DNA from: Blastopirellula sediminis
GTDB taxonomy: Bacteria > Planctomycetota > Planctomycetia > Pirellulales > Pirellulaceae
Reading direction: 5' to 3'
DNA: 64,000 nt
NCBI RefSeq assembly: GCF_020966755.1
Contig: NZ_JAJKFT010000010.1
Span: forward strand, 3,250,720-3,314,719
The notes below the pieces were generated by a model, which was given only the letters and a program-made list of their open reading frames with translations, ran no database searches and was not told where the DNA came from. Positions 41,496 through 50,774 of this stretch are shown in pieces. The number at the start of each line of letters is the position of its first letter. Position 1 is the stretch's first letter. Both the position numbers and the translations under genes were made by a program.

Positions 41496-44400
41496 TTATC
41501 CTCGTTCCCACCCATCGCTAACGGTTAGAAGACGTTCGATCGCCGCTTCGCAAGTTTCCAGCCGCCGGACGACTCCGGCGAACAAATCAGGGAGCGACTC
41601 GGTTTGGCTCGCTTTGGCGGCTTGTTCCAACAGGTCGGCCGCGGCGGCGACTTGTTTCGCCGAAATGTTTGCGGCCATTCCCTTCAGCGAATGAGCCAGT
41701 TGTGCGACCGTGTCGATATCGCCGGCGACGATATGTTCGCCTAAGGTTTGGGCGTCTGTGGACGATCGATCGCGAAACTTGTTCAGAATCATGCGGGCCA
41801 GATCGTCATTGTCGCCGCAGCGAGCCAACAGGTCGTCGACGTCGATCGAGCTGTCGAGTTCCGTAACGTCGAACGGCAGCTCTTCTTCCAGGCCAAAGTT
41901 TTCCGGCGCCTCGATCGAGAACGTCTCGGCATCCGGAGCGTTCTTTTGCTCCAAGCAATCGACGATCGTATTGATCAGTTCGTTGCGATTGACCGGCTTC
42001 ATCACGTAGCCGCTCATCCCTGCGGAGAGACAGCGTTCCTTGTCGCCGCGAACCGCTTGAGCCGTAAGCGCCACGATCGGAAGCTTGGCCAGGTCGCTGC
42101 GGCCGGCGGCAGCTCGTTCGCGAATCAATTGCGTCGCTTCAAAGCCGTCCATTTCGGGCATTTCGCAGTCCATCAGGACCAGGTCGAATTTCCCTTCCAA
42201 AATCTTGTCGACCGCCTGGCGGCCGTTTTCGGCGAGCGAAACCTGGAAGCCTTCCGATTGCAGGATCTCTTTGGCGACGATGCGATTGATTTCGTTGTCG
42301 TCGACCACCAGGATATTGCCTTCCAGCGGGGCGCGCTGTTGAACTTTCGGCTGCGGTTCCCCTTCGTCCTGGGCCGATCGCGAGGAACGTTGCCCAGTCA
42401 GCGACACCAGGGCGTCGAGCAAACGCGTTTGACGAACCGGTTTCGGCAGGCAGATCATTTCCAGTTCTTTCAGCTCGGCCTGCGGAATGGTGTGTTCGTA
42501 GGAGGTGAGCATCAAGAGCCGCGTCCCATGCAGCAACTCATGGTCGTGGATCAAATGGGCCAGACGCAGCCCGTCCAGTTCCGGCATCAAGTGATCGAGG
42601 ATCGTCAATTGGAAAGGAACGTTCCGGCCGGCGGCGTCTTCCAACAGCGCGAGCGCTCGTCGGCCATTGCCGGCCGTCGCCACGTCGACGCCCCACGATT
42701 GCAGTTGCTCTTTGATCACCTGCAAGTTCATGTGGTTGTCGTCGACGGCCAAGACGCGCAGCCCCTGGATATTGGGGATCTGACTGCAAGTCGAACGTTC
42801 GACCGCTTGCAGCGGCAATGTGAACCAGAAAGTGGAGCCCTTACCGACTTCGCTTTCGACGCCGATTTCGCCCCCCATCAGTTCGACCAGCTGCTTGCAG
42901 ATCGCCAGACCAAGACCGGTGCCGCCGTAACGCCGCGTCGTCGAAGCGTCGACTTGCGAGAACGCTTTGAACAGCCGCTGCATCTTGGCCCGCGGAACGC
43001 CGATGCCGGTGTCCTCGACCGAGAAGCGAATGCGGGCCATCTCGCCGGCCGAAGTGGGAACGGAACGTTCCCGTTCGACTCGGAGGTAGACGCCGCCGGT
43101 TTCGGTGAACTTCACCGCGTTGGCGAAGAGATTCACTAGCACCTGACGAATCCGCTCGCAGTCGCCGATCGCGGCTTGCGGAACGTCGGAGGCGACGCTG
43201 CTGTTCAGCTCGAGACCGGTCATGCGACATTGCGGTGCGAACATTTCGGGGACCGACTCGACCAGGTCGGTCAGTACGAACTCGGTATGCTCCAGTTCGA
43301 TGCCGCCGGCTTCGATTTTCGAGAGGTCGAGAATATCGTTGATCAGGTGCAACAACGATCCGGCTGAAGATTTGGCGAGTTCGACGAAGCGTTGCTGCTG
43401 ATCGTCGAGCTTGGTCGTGTGCAACAAGTCGAGGAAGCCGATCACGCCGTTGAGCGGCGTCCGGATTTCGTGGCTCATGCTGGCCAGGAAGGTGCTCTTC
43501 GCTTCGTTGGCCGCTTCGGCCGCTTTGATTTCGTCGGCCAGCTGAAGCGCTTTGCGGCGTTCGGTGACGTCTTCGACCGTCCCTTCGTAGTACAGGACGT
43601 CGCCATTCTGGTTACGACGCGCCGAAGCGTTTTCCGAGATCCATGCCACCGCGCCGTCGGCTCGGCGAATCTCCGACTCAAAGTTGAAGACGACGCCGTC
43701 GCGATCAATTTCGTCGATGAAGTCTTGGCGGCGATAAGGGTTCAAGTAGACGTCGACGGCGACATCCTTGATCTCATCGCGAAGCGCCGCCAGGTCGTTG
43801 TAGCCGAGCATTCTCGCCAGCGCCGGATTCGCGGTCACAAAGTAACCTTCCGGCGTCGTCTGGTAGATCCCTTCGACGGCGTTCTCAAAGATTTCGCGGA
43901 AGCGGCGTTCCGCTTCGCTCCGCTGTTTCATTTCGCAGTTCACCTTCGCGAGCACGCGGTTGTACTCGGCGGCGATCTGGCCAACTTCGGTGTGCGGCTC
44001 GACATGCACGTCTTGCGAGAAGTCTCCCTGGCTCCTTTGCCGCTGCATGTCGGTCAGCAAGTCGATCAGTTCGGTGCTGGCTCCATGTTCCGAGATGTTC
44101 AGCCCTTTCAACTCGTGGTCGCGGGGAACGCGGAACGGCACGACGCGATTGGCGAGCGATAGGACGACGAAGCCGCCGCCAAACGCCCAAGCGAAGCAGG
44201 TCCCAGCGCCGAGCATTTGGATGCCGAGCTGATGCCAGCGCGTCACCCCTTCGCCAAAGTGAACGGGATCGGCCAACAGGGCCAGCGCGATCGTGCCGAA
44301 GCAACCGGCGCAAGCATGAGCTGGAACGGCGCCGATCACGTCGTCGATTTTCAGTTTTGGCAACAGATAAGTGACGCCGCTGCAGACCAGACCGGAGCCG

Positions 44401-45278
44401 GCGCCGACGACTGCCGCCGCCCAAGGCGCCAGGATATGGCAAGACGCGGTCACGCCGACCAGTCCGGCGATGGCGCCGTTCATCACTTGGCCGACGTCGG
44501 GACGTTTGCTGATCCATTTGGAAAGGACGAGCGACGCGAGCGCCCCCATGGCGCCGGCAAGATTCGTGTTCACCAGAATTTTGGGGACGTCGCTGTTCAT
44601 GCTGAGCGTGCTGCCGCCGTTGAAGCCGAACCAGCCGAACCACAAAACCAGCGCCCCGAAGGTCGCCAGCGTCAGGTTGTGCCCCGAGATCGGTTTATCT
44701 TCACCGCCGTCAAAGCGGCCGATACGCGGCCCAATCACCACGACCGCCGCCAGCGCGACCCAACCGCCGATCGAGTGAACGACCGTCGAGCCGGCGAAGT
44801 CAATGAAGCCAAGCTGGGCGAGCCAACCGGTTGGGCTCCCTTCGATTACGCCCCCCCAGGCCCAATGGCCGAACAAGGGATAGACGATCGCCGAGACGAA
44901 GACGCTGATAATCAGGTAGCCCTGAAAGCGAATTCGTTCCGCCACAGCGCCAGAGATGATCGTCGTCGCGGTGCCGCAGAAAACCAGCTGGAAGAGGAGG
45001 AACGCCATCAACCAAGGGGAGGCGTTATCTTCCAGCAGAAAGTTGGTCGTACCGAATAATCCGTGATAACTGGCGCCAAACATCAGCGCGAAGCCGAACG
45101 CCCAGAAGATCACGCTCGAAACGCAAAAGTCGACCAGGTTTTTCAGGGCGACGTTAAAGCTGTTCTTCGCACGCGCCATCCCACTTTCCAGGAGGCAGAA
45201 ACCTCCTTGCATCAGCATGACGAAGGCGGCGCAAATCAGCATCCAAGTGATGTCGAGCGATTCAGCTGTAGCGGACAT
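41496..45278 (-). CDS. Ammonium transporter-hybrid histidine kinase fusion (Amt-PAS-HisKA-HATPase-REC-REC-HPt)
   Basis: 1260 residues. Residues 8-380 are a full Amt/MEP module with about 11 helices: [30 protein letters not shown], Asp160 and His168 ([16 protein letters not shown]) and His321 ([13 protein letters not shown]), the twin-His pore pair. A linker at 390-455 is followed by PAS (about 456-575), HisKA with His603 ([12 protein letters not shown]), HATPase (about 705-822; [14 protein letters not shown]), REC1 with Asp895, REC2 with Asp1037 and Lys1094, and HPt with His1196 (LAHSLKG). It resembles the Amt-histidine kinase sensor described from the anammox planctomycete Kuenenia (Ks-Amt5) but has a longer phosphorelay. 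It should sense external ammonium and pass phosphate via HPt to the adjacent HD-GYP regulator. It could also transport; sequence does not decide. Confidence 0.95.
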   Translation of the reverse strand: MSATAESLDITWMLICAAFVMLMQGGFCLLESGMARAKNSFNVALKNLVDFCVSSVIFWAFGFALMFGASYHGLFGTTNFLLEDNASPWLMAFLLFQLVFCGTATTIISGAVAERIRFQGYLIISVFVSAIVYPLFGHWAWGGVIEGSPTGWLAQLGFIDFAGSTVVHSIGGWVALAAVVVIGPRIGRFDGGEDKPISGHNLTLATFGALVLWFGWFGFNGGSTLSMNSDVPKILVNTNLAGAMGALASLVLSKWISKRPDVGQVMNGAIAGLVGVTASCHILAPWAAAVVGAGSGLVCSGVTYLLPKLKIDDVIGAVPAHACAGCFGTIALALLADPVHFGEGVTRWHQLGIQMLGAGTCFAWAFGGGFVVLSLANRVVPFRVPRDHELKGLNISEHGASTELIDLLTDMQRQRSQGDFSQDVHVEPHTEVGQIAAEYNRVLAKVNCEMKQRSEAERRFREIFENAVEGIYQTTPEGYFVTANPALARMLGYNDLAALRDEIKDVAVDVYLNPYRRQDFIDEIDRDGVVFNFESEIRRADGAVAWISENASARRNQNGDVLYYEGTVEDVTERRKALQLADEIKAAEAANEAKSTFLASMSHEIRTPLNGVIGFLDLLHTTKLDDQQQRFVELAKSSAGSLLHLINDILDLSKIEAGGIELEHTEFVLTDLVESVPEMFAPQCRMTGLELNSSVASDVPQAAIGDCERIRQVLVNLFANAVKFTETGGVYLRVERERSVPTSAGEMARIRFSVEDTGIGVPRAKMQRLFKAFSQVDASTTRRYGGTGLGLAICKQLVELMGGEIGVESEVGKGSTFWFTLPLQAVERSTCSQIPNIQGLRVLAVDDNHMNLQVIKEQLQSWGVDVATAGNGRRALALLEDAAGRNVPFQLTILDHLMPELDGLRLAHLIHDHELLHGTRLLMLTSYEHTIPQAELKELEMICLPKPVRQTRLLDALVSLTGQRSSRSAQDEGEPQPKVQQRAPLEGNILVVDDNEINRIVAKEILQSEGFQVSLAENGRQAVDKILEGKFDLVLMDCEMPEMDGFEATQLIRERAAAGRSDLAKLPIVALTAQAVRGDKERCLSAGMSGYVMKPVNRNELINTIVDCLEQKNAPDAETFSIEAPENFGLEEELPFDVTELDSSIDVDDLLARCGDNDDLARMILNKFRDRSSTDAQTLGEHIVAGDIDTVAQLAHSLKGMAANISAKQVAAAADLLEQAAKASQTESLPDLFAGVVRRLETCEAAIERLLTVSDGWERG

Positions 45279-45594
45279 TATGGTGACTCATAGGTAATGA
45301 TGAATCGGTGGGGCTCAATCGACGCTCGCCTTCCGCCAAGAAGCGTTCGTCAATCTATGTAGGCAGGTTTTGCAGTGGTGTGAAATCGCAGCATGTTCAA
45401 GGCTAGACGCTCCCCAAGGGGCGAATCCTGAGCTCCCAAAGGGTAGGTTATGAATAGGAAATCAATTGCTCTTTTTCAGATAACAGAGGATCACTTGGCG
45501 ATTTAACGCGTTAGACGCAGCCAACCCGACGTCCTTGGGCGGCGCAATCGTTACAAGCGATACGTGGTTGCCGCGATATTGAAAACTTAGCGCA
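45279..45594. other. Intergenic region upstream of the Amt-kinase gene
   Basis: About 315 bp with no open frame worth calling. It must hold the promoter of the Amt-kinase/HD-GYP operon, but I find no clear sigma-70 or sigma-54 match in the minus direction, and no recognisable NtrC-type site. Confidence 0.4.
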
Positions 45595-45627
45595 ACAAAA
45601 AAGCTCGGTCTGGGAAGACCGAGCTTT
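45595..45627 (-). terminator. Rho-independent terminator of the TolQ-ExbD-ExbD operon
   Basis: An 11-bp perfect stem (aagctcggtct with agaccgagctt) around a 4-base loop at 45601-45626 is followed in the minus direction by six T. It is 33 bp past the stop at 45660. Confidence 0.9.
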
Positions 45628-45659
45628 CGGGATGAGATTTGCGTTGTGGCGATGCGACC

Positions 45660-46775
45660 TTAGTCGAGCACGTTCGCTTTCGGCGCCGGAGTTGCCGGAG
45701 CCGGTTTCGGCGCGTTCGGGTCGACTTTCGGCTCAGGACCGAATTTCACCTTACCTCCGACCCCGGTAACCGCCTTCCATTCCTGCGACTGCGGCTCCCA
45801 ACCTGCCAGGTAGCCGGCTTTGTCCGCGACGGCGCGAACGGCGACGTACGCCTCGTAGCTGTCGGGAAGGACGATAAACTTGAAGTAGTACTTCTGCGGA
45901 TCGGTCAGCAGCAGCAATTTCTGGAAACGAGAACGGGGGTTCTCGACTTCGGCGATGGTGAAGCCTTGTCCTTCGCGCGGCGTGAGTCGCAAGTTCGGAT
46001 TACGACCCGACGCGTACATCTCGGCCTTGAAGTAGTCGTCCTGCAAAACTCGCTGATTGAAGTCTTCGACGAAATCTTTGGCGTCGACCCCCTGCTCCGG
46101 ATCTTTCACGTACTTTTTGAGTCCGCGTTGAAGCTGGTATTCAGACCGCTTCTTCGCATCTTCGCGCAGTTCGCCGGGATTGTACGGGTAGACCTGGTTG
46201 CCGATGCAGATGAAGATCGCTTCTTTAATGCCGTCCGGCGCGGGACGCGGATCGGGCATGTTGACGATTTTCGGCGGCAATTGGGACCGCGGTTTGGAAT
46301 CGGCCAGAACCGCTTCCAGACTCGCGATCTTTTCGAGGCTCGAATTCAACTCGGTCGAAAGCTTTTCGCGGGCTTGCTTATTCTCGCCCGCCTTCATCGC
46401 CATTTCGTCTTGCGCTTTCTTGGCGACGATCGCTTTCTTTAGATCCCCTTCTTTGCCGACGAGAGTCGCTTCTTTGGCGACCGATTCCGTGCGAAGCCGC
46501 TTGAGCAGTTCCTCGAGTTTCGATTCGTCCGGGTTCAATTCGTCGATCGAAGTCTGAACTTTCAGCTTTTCCTTGTGGGCCTCTTCCAGCTTTTTGATCA
46601 TCGCTTCGAGCGCAGCCGGATCGACCGCGACGGTCGATGCGATCCGATCGACCGCTTGGCGCACGCCCAATTGCACGACGACCAACACGATCAGCAAAAT
46701 GCCGACCACGTTAAACATCGTGTCGAGCAGCGAGTCCATCCCGCCGTCTTCATCTTCCGTTTTGCGTCTTGCCAT
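45660..46775 (-). CDS. ExbD/MotB-like subunit retaining the membrane Asp
   Basis: 371 residues. The N-terminus is acidic (TEDEDGGMDSLLDTMFNVVG) followed by a membrane helix (ILLIVLVVVQLGV). Asp18 occupies the position of the proton-carrying Asp of ExbD/TolR. A long predicted coiled coil covers about 52-160 (LEAMIKKLEEAHKEKLKVQ onward). A periplasmic domain at about 175-345 (AIFICIGNQVYPYNPGELRE, YYFKFIVLPDSYEAYVAVRA) and a Pro/Ala-rich tail follow. Much longer than ExbD (about 140). Its ATG shares one base with the stop of the gene before it (TAATG), so the two are coupled. Last gene of the operon. Confidence 0.85.
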   Translation of the reverse strand: MARRKTEDEDGGMDSLLDTMFNVVGILLIVLVVVQLGVRQAVDRIASTVAVDPAALEAMIKKLEEAHKEKLKVQTSIDELNPDESKLEELLKRLRTESVAKEATLVGKEGDLKKAIVAKKAQDEMAMKAGENKQAREKLSTELNSSLEKIASLEAVLADSKPRSQLPPKIVNMPDPRPAPDGIKEAIFICIGNQVYPYNPGELREDAKKRSEYQLQRGLKKYVKDPEQGVDAKDFVEDFNQRVLQDDYFKAEMYASGRNPNLRLTPREGQGFTIAEVENPRSRFQKLLLLTDPQKYYFKFIVLPDSYEAYVAVRAVADKAGYLAGWEPQSQEWKAVTGVGGKVKFGPEPKVDPNAPKPAPATPAPKANVLD

Positions 46776-47590
46776 TATTCCGGTTTCTTCTCTTTGAAGT
46801 AACTCAAATCGATTCGTCCGTCGCCGACGACCGGCAGCTTGCCGTTCTTCACTTGCTTGGCGTTCACCAGGTTTCTCGCCGAGTAGTAGGTCGACAAACC
46901 GTCGTTGCGAATCAGGAACACGATTTGGCCTTTCGGATTCGCTTTCACCGTCTCCAGCAGTTTGATCAACACCGGATTGGTGTTCATCTCGTTGGTTCGC
47001 ACCGGCGTCGTTTTGTCGCCCTCATGGATCACGATGCGACCATCATCACATTCGATGAACGAGGGATCAAATCCAACGCCGGAGCCGCCGGGCAGGATCG
47101 AAACTTCCGACTCTTTCGGCGGCAGTTTGCGATCGGCGACTTCCTTTTCCATCTGGGCGATTTTTTCGCGCCGAGATTTCAGCTCCGCTTCCATCTCTTT
47201 CAGCGTTTCAGCCTCGCCGGCGAGGTCGACTTTCGGTCCGTCGAGCGAAATCTGGTCGAGCTTGAGTTGCGTCTCTTCCAGTTTCGCCAGCAGCTCGGCC
47301 AGACGCTTCTTGGCGTCATCCAGTTTTTTTTGCTCTGCCGAATTCTCTTTCTGGATCTCGGTCTCTTTTTTCTTGAGTTCGGCGTTCAGCTGCGCCAGCT
47401 CTTCGTCGGCGTTGGCGAGCTCCGCTTTCTTCTCTTCGTATTTCATCGCCTGGTCGACGGTATCGTTGTCGAGCGCCTGGACCGCGACCGCAGCGATGAT
47501 CATCGTGAGCGTGCCGATAACGCAAGCCAGCACGCTAAGAAACGGAAAGAGCGAGACGTCGTCGCCCCCGTCTTGTGCGCGTTTGGCCAT
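46775..47590 (-). CDS. ExbD-like subunit lacking the membrane Asp
   Basis: 271 residues. The N-terminus MAKRAQDGGDDVSLFPFLSV then LACVIGTLTMIIAAVAV is a single helix; Ser19 is where ExbD and its partner have Asp. A coiled coil follows at about 45-150 (KYEEKKAELANADEELAQLN onward), then a small periplasmic domain (FIECDDGRIVIHEG, NTNPVLIKLLETVKANPKGQ, IVFLIRNDGLSTYYSARNLV). It starts 2 bp after the TolQ gene. A pair of unequal ExbD-like subunits with one TolQ would give a heterodimeric stator, which is inference. Confidence 0.85.
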   Translation of the reverse strand: MAKRAQDGGDDVSLFPFLSVLACVIGTLTMIIAAVAVQALDNDTVDQAMKYEEKKAELANADEELAQLNAELKKKETEIQKENSAEQKKLDDAKKRLAELLAKLEETQLKLDQISLDGPKVDLAGEAETLKEMEAELKSRREKIAQMEKEVADRKLPPKESEVSILPGGSGVGFDPSFIECDDGRIVIHEGDKTTPVRTNEMNTNPVLIKLLETVKANPKGQIVFLIRNDGLSTYYSARNLVNAKQVKNGKLPVVGDGRIDLSYFKEKKPE

Positions 47591-47592
47591 GC

Positions 47593-49311
47593 TTATCGTT
47601 TCCCGTTACGACGCGACTTCTTGTTGCCTCCGCCGAAGCCGAACCAGCCTCCACCGCCGTTGCCGTTGGTGGACGCTTCGACTTGTTGGACGACGACCCG
47701 TTCGTCTCCGAGCTTCGTCAGAACTTCGTTCAGACCGGTCAGGCCTTGCGCTACGCCCGAGAAGTATTCTTCCAGACGTTCCGTCGAGGCGGCGACGTTG
47801 GCGTTCATCTGATTCGAGGTCTGAGCGGCGGCGCCGGCCAGAGCCGTCAGCGTCGCTTGCAACTGAGCGGCGATTTCCTGCATCTGCGTCAGCTGGTCTT
47901 GCAGTTCGACCCGCATTTCTTCCTGACGCGTTTGCATTTCGCCGGTCTTGGCCTGAACCTGCTCCATCACCTGCGAGGTGATTTCCTTCTGGCTGTCGAG
48001 CAGCTTGGCCTGGATTTCGCTCCAGCCGTCAGTCGTCTGCTTGGTGATCGTCTGACCGACCAGTTCCAGCTTGTTGATCCAGACTTCCAGTTCCGCTTGT
48101 TGAGCGGCCATCGCTTCTTCGACGGCGCGGCGGAAGATCTTGGTGTCGAGCGGACCGGTCGGCTGTTGAGCTTCATGCTCGCGACCGTCGTTCAAACGAC
48201 GAAGGAGGTTTTCGTTGCAGTATTCGTCGACCCAGTTCAGAACCCCTTCTTCGCTCTTTTGTAGCGAGGACATCGGGAACTTGATGATCATGCTCATGAC
48301 GAGCGCGACGAGGGTCGTATTAAACGCGGTACCGAGACCGGAGAACATCGAGGTCAACGAGGTCATGAGCTGCGACGGATCGTTACCGCCGAGCGCCCCG
48401 GCGAGCGAGGCGACCGCCAAGCTAATACCAAGCACCGTACCGATAAAACCCATGGTCGGGATGGCCCAGATCAACACCTTCAAAGCGGTGTAGCTTGACG
48501 CGACGTTGTTCGAGTCGATTTCGGACTGCGACGCCATCATCGTCACCGTTTCGGCGGCGCTGCGACGAACGCGGAAGTGTTGCAGACCGCGGAGCACGCG
48601 GTTGATCAGGAAGCTTTCGCCATGTTCGCCGGGCAATTGGCGAATGTTGTCGACGAAGCGATCGAGGGTATCGATCCGAATTTCGGGCGAAATGTCGGTC
48701 GGCAACACGTCCATCAGCAAGTAGTCGCGCTGACGGCGGATCTTGCGCTGCTTCAACCAGAGAATCGCCATCGCCCAGAAGAACAGGAACGTGGAGAGAA
48801 ACTGGATCGCGACCCCTTGAACGCCACCTTCGAGGAACAAGTCGCCGATGTACGTTCCCTTCGACGGCCACAGCAGCAGCATAAACGCCACAGCCGCGAA
48901 AAAGCCGAAGATGCCCGGCCAGAGCAAGCCGACGTCGCTCGGATCGGTGAATTCACCTTCCGACACCGACGAGGACGAGGACGCTGAAGCGGGCTTCGCC
49001 GTTTGCTTCGGAGCAGTTGCGGCGCCCTTTTTCGCCCCACCTTTCGGCGCGGCGCCAGAGCGCGTCGAAAGCGGATCGGTCTGCAGATTGCCGAGGTCGA
49101 GTCCCCCTAATCCGCCGCCGGAAGCGCCGCCCCCATCATCAAAGCTCGGGAAGCCCGATGATTCGACCGGCGGTAGATCGAGATCAATTTCCGTGGTGTT
49201 GGGAATGCGAACGCTGGCCTTGCAGTAAGGGCAGTTTCGTTTCTGACCGGCGAGTTCCTGGCGGACCTTCAGCGACTGGCCGCATTGCGGGCATTTGAAT
49301 TTGAAATACAT
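47593..49311 (-). CDS. TolQ/MotA/ExbB proton-channel protein with N-terminal zinc ribbon and coiled-coil tail
   Basis: 572 residues. Residues 1-40 form a zinc ribbon (CPQCG at 8-12 and CPYC at 27-30, with LAGQ between). A Gly/Ser/Ala/Pro-rich linker runs to about 125. Two hydrophobic helices (about 130-148, 168-185) precede the MotA/TolQ/ExbB core: IPTMGFIGTVLGISLAVASL and LTSMFSGLGTAFNTTLVALV, then MSMIIKFP. A long helical tail covers about 395-530 (QEEMRVELQDQLTQMQEIAA). The family forms pentamers around ExbD/MotB dimers and uses proton flow to drive envelope work. The long cytosolic tail recalls ZorA, but no Zorya effector genes are present. First gene of the operon. Confidence 0.9.
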   Translation of the reverse strand: MYFKFKCPQCGQSLKVRQELAGQKRNCPYCKASVRIPNTTEIDLDLPPVESSGFPSFDDGGGASGGGLGGLDLGNLQTDPLSTRSGAAPKGGAKKGAATAPKQTAKPASASSSSSVSEGEFTDPSDVGLLWPGIFGFFAAVAFMLLLWPSKGTYIGDLFLEGGVQGVAIQFLSTFLFFWAMAILWLKQRKIRRQRDYLLMDVLPTDISPEIRIDTLDRFVDNIRQLPGEHGESFLINRVLRGLQHFRVRRSAAETVTMMASQSEIDSNNVASSYTALKVLIWAIPTMGFIGTVLGISLAVASLAGALGGNDPSQLMTSLTSMFSGLGTAFNTTLVALVMSMIIKFPMSSLQKSEEGVLNWVDEYCNENLLRRLNDGREHEAQQPTGPLDTKIFRRAVEEAMAAQQAELEVWINKLELVGQTITKQTTDGWSEIQAKLLDSQKEITSQVMEQVQAKTGEMQTRQEEMRVELQDQLTQMQEIAAQLQATLTALAGAAAQTSNQMNANVAASTERLEEYFSGVAQGLTGLNEVLTKLGDERVVVQQVEASTNGNGGGGWFGFGGGNKKSRRNGKR

Positions 49312-49650
49312 AAATCTTCAGGAGGGAGCGAATGCTGCGGAGCGTTCCGCGGGGGGTAGAAAAGAGGGCCAATACTCAATTGATATGCACTAGATTGTCA
49401 AGTTATGCAACCAAACTGCCTGTGACGGGGGGGTCAGGTGAAAATTGAAAAAAGCTAGCGCATCTCTGGCCTAATACTCTTTATTCTGATTTTGAACTTG
49501 TTTTTATTCCCTGTCACGCGGGAATAGTACGGATTTTTAAGTATCTACGAGCGTTTTTGCGTTTCCGAACGACGCGTGCTCGTTTGTTGCAATTCTAAGC
49601 ACAAGCCGTGAAAATTAATCAAAACACGCACGGCCTGTTAAGGATTTTTC
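49312..49650. other. Divergent promoter region between the TolQ operon and the zinc-ribbon gene
   Basis: 339 bp, AT-rich by the standard of this window. It contains a 7-bp inverted repeat tattccc/gggaata (49505-49511 and 49520-49526, 8-base loop) and a run of seven G (49426-49432). I see no convincing -35/-10 pair. No gene. Confidence 0.5.
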
Positions 49651-50601
49651 ATGACCGATATCCGCGTCGTCTGTCCCTGTTGCGGCGTGCCGCTGCGCGC
49701 CAAGGCGCAGCTTGCCGGGCAGACGATCCGTTGTCCGAAGTGCGTCAGCCTGGTGCCGATCAAAGCGCCCGAAGACGATTTCGCACAGCCGGTCGAAGCG
49801 AATTACGACGCCGTTCCGCTCGAGGAGAACAATGTCGGACGGGTTTGTCCCAAGTGCGCTTCGTCGCTGAAGCCGGGCGGAAAATTATGCAAACAATGTG
49901 GCTGGCATTTAGAACTCGAAGCCTGCTTTGAGGATCTCAAAGAAGAAAACCTGATCGTTCGGGATGAGCCGAAAACCAAGTGGGAAGCATGGTTTGAAAG
50001 CCAACTGCACGAGAATACGCGCCCTCGCGACGTGCTGAATTTCTCAGCGATCGTCGGCGTTGTAATGAGCATCATCTTTTTGGCCGGCGCACATCTCCGA
50101 TTCGGAATGTGGGGGCTGCTTTTATCGCCGCTGCTGATTGTCGCTTGGATCGCCTGGTATCGGTTCATGCAGTTGATAGGTTTGTTGCATGACCCCACTC
50201 GCCAGCGAATCCTCGAAAAGGAACGAGCGGAGCGAGCAGCGAATCCAACTCCCTCTTCTCCGGCGCCGACTGCCGAAGTCGCGGTCGCCGCACCCGCGTC
50301 CGGCAAAACGCCGCAGCCATCCGGCGGGAAACCGCCATCCACGTCGCCGCTAAGTTTTGATCTCCCCGACGCGGAGCTGCCGGGACAGTCCAAGCCAACG
50401 CCAAAGCCAAAGTCGGAGCCCCCCAAGCCTCAGCGCAAAGTGATCCGCCCGGCGGCTTCAGGACAACCGGCGACGACCACGGCCGGATCGAAACCAAAAC
50501 CAAAGCCTGCCGCTCCAGCGGCGCCTGCTCCCAACCCGACTCCCGAAACCCCAGCCAAGCCAAAGCCATCCGACGACGATTGGCTGAATGATCTTCTGTA
50601 G
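49651..50601 (+). CDS. Zinc-ribbon membrane protein with Pro/Lys-rich tail
   Basis: 316 residues, AAGGA 6 bases before the ATG. Residues 1-38 form a zinc ribbon (CPCCG, LAGQ, CPKC) clearly related to that of the divergent TolQ protein. A second ribbon at about 65-85 has CPKC and CKQCG. Two hydrophobic helices follow (about 128-145, 150-172). The C-terminal 110 residues are Pro/Lys/Ala-rich (KPTPKPKSEPPKPQRKVIRP) ending in acidic DDDWLNDLL. The shared ribbon and location suggest a role with the motor complex. No enzyme motif. Confidence 0.85.
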   Translation: MTDIRVVCPCCGVPLRAKAQLAGQTIRCPKCVSLVPIKAPEDDFAQPVEANYDAVPLEENNVGRVCPKCASSLKPGGKLCKQCGWHLELEACFEDLKEENLIVRDEPKTKWEAWFESQLHENTRPRDVLNFSAIVGVVMSIIFLAGAHLRFGMWGLLLSPLLIVAWIAWYRFMQLIGLLHDPTRQRILEKERAERAANPTPSSPAPTAEVAVAAPASGKTPQPSGGKPPSTSPLSFDLPDAELPGQSKPTPKPKSEPPKPQRKVIRPAASGQPATTTAGSKPKPKPAAPAAPAPNPTPETPAKPKPSDDDWLNDLL

Positions 50602-50774
50602 TCTCTGCTAGCAGCCCATTTTGTCGGCAGGTCGAGGACGGAACTTGAGCGATTCCGCCAAGATTCCAGCGATCGATCTTGTTGGTCCGTGCCGCGACTT
50701 CTATACTCCGCCCGAATTACGGACCCCGCTGGCGTGACGCCAGCGCTTTGATTGTGCCGACAAGGATGACGGCT

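Noticed and set aside
47593-49311. Zorya-like anti-phage system because of a MotA/TolQ protein with long cytosolic tail
   Set aside because: No ZorC/ZorD/ZorE-like genes are nearby, and the ExbD-like partners and zinc ribbon fit an envelope motor better.
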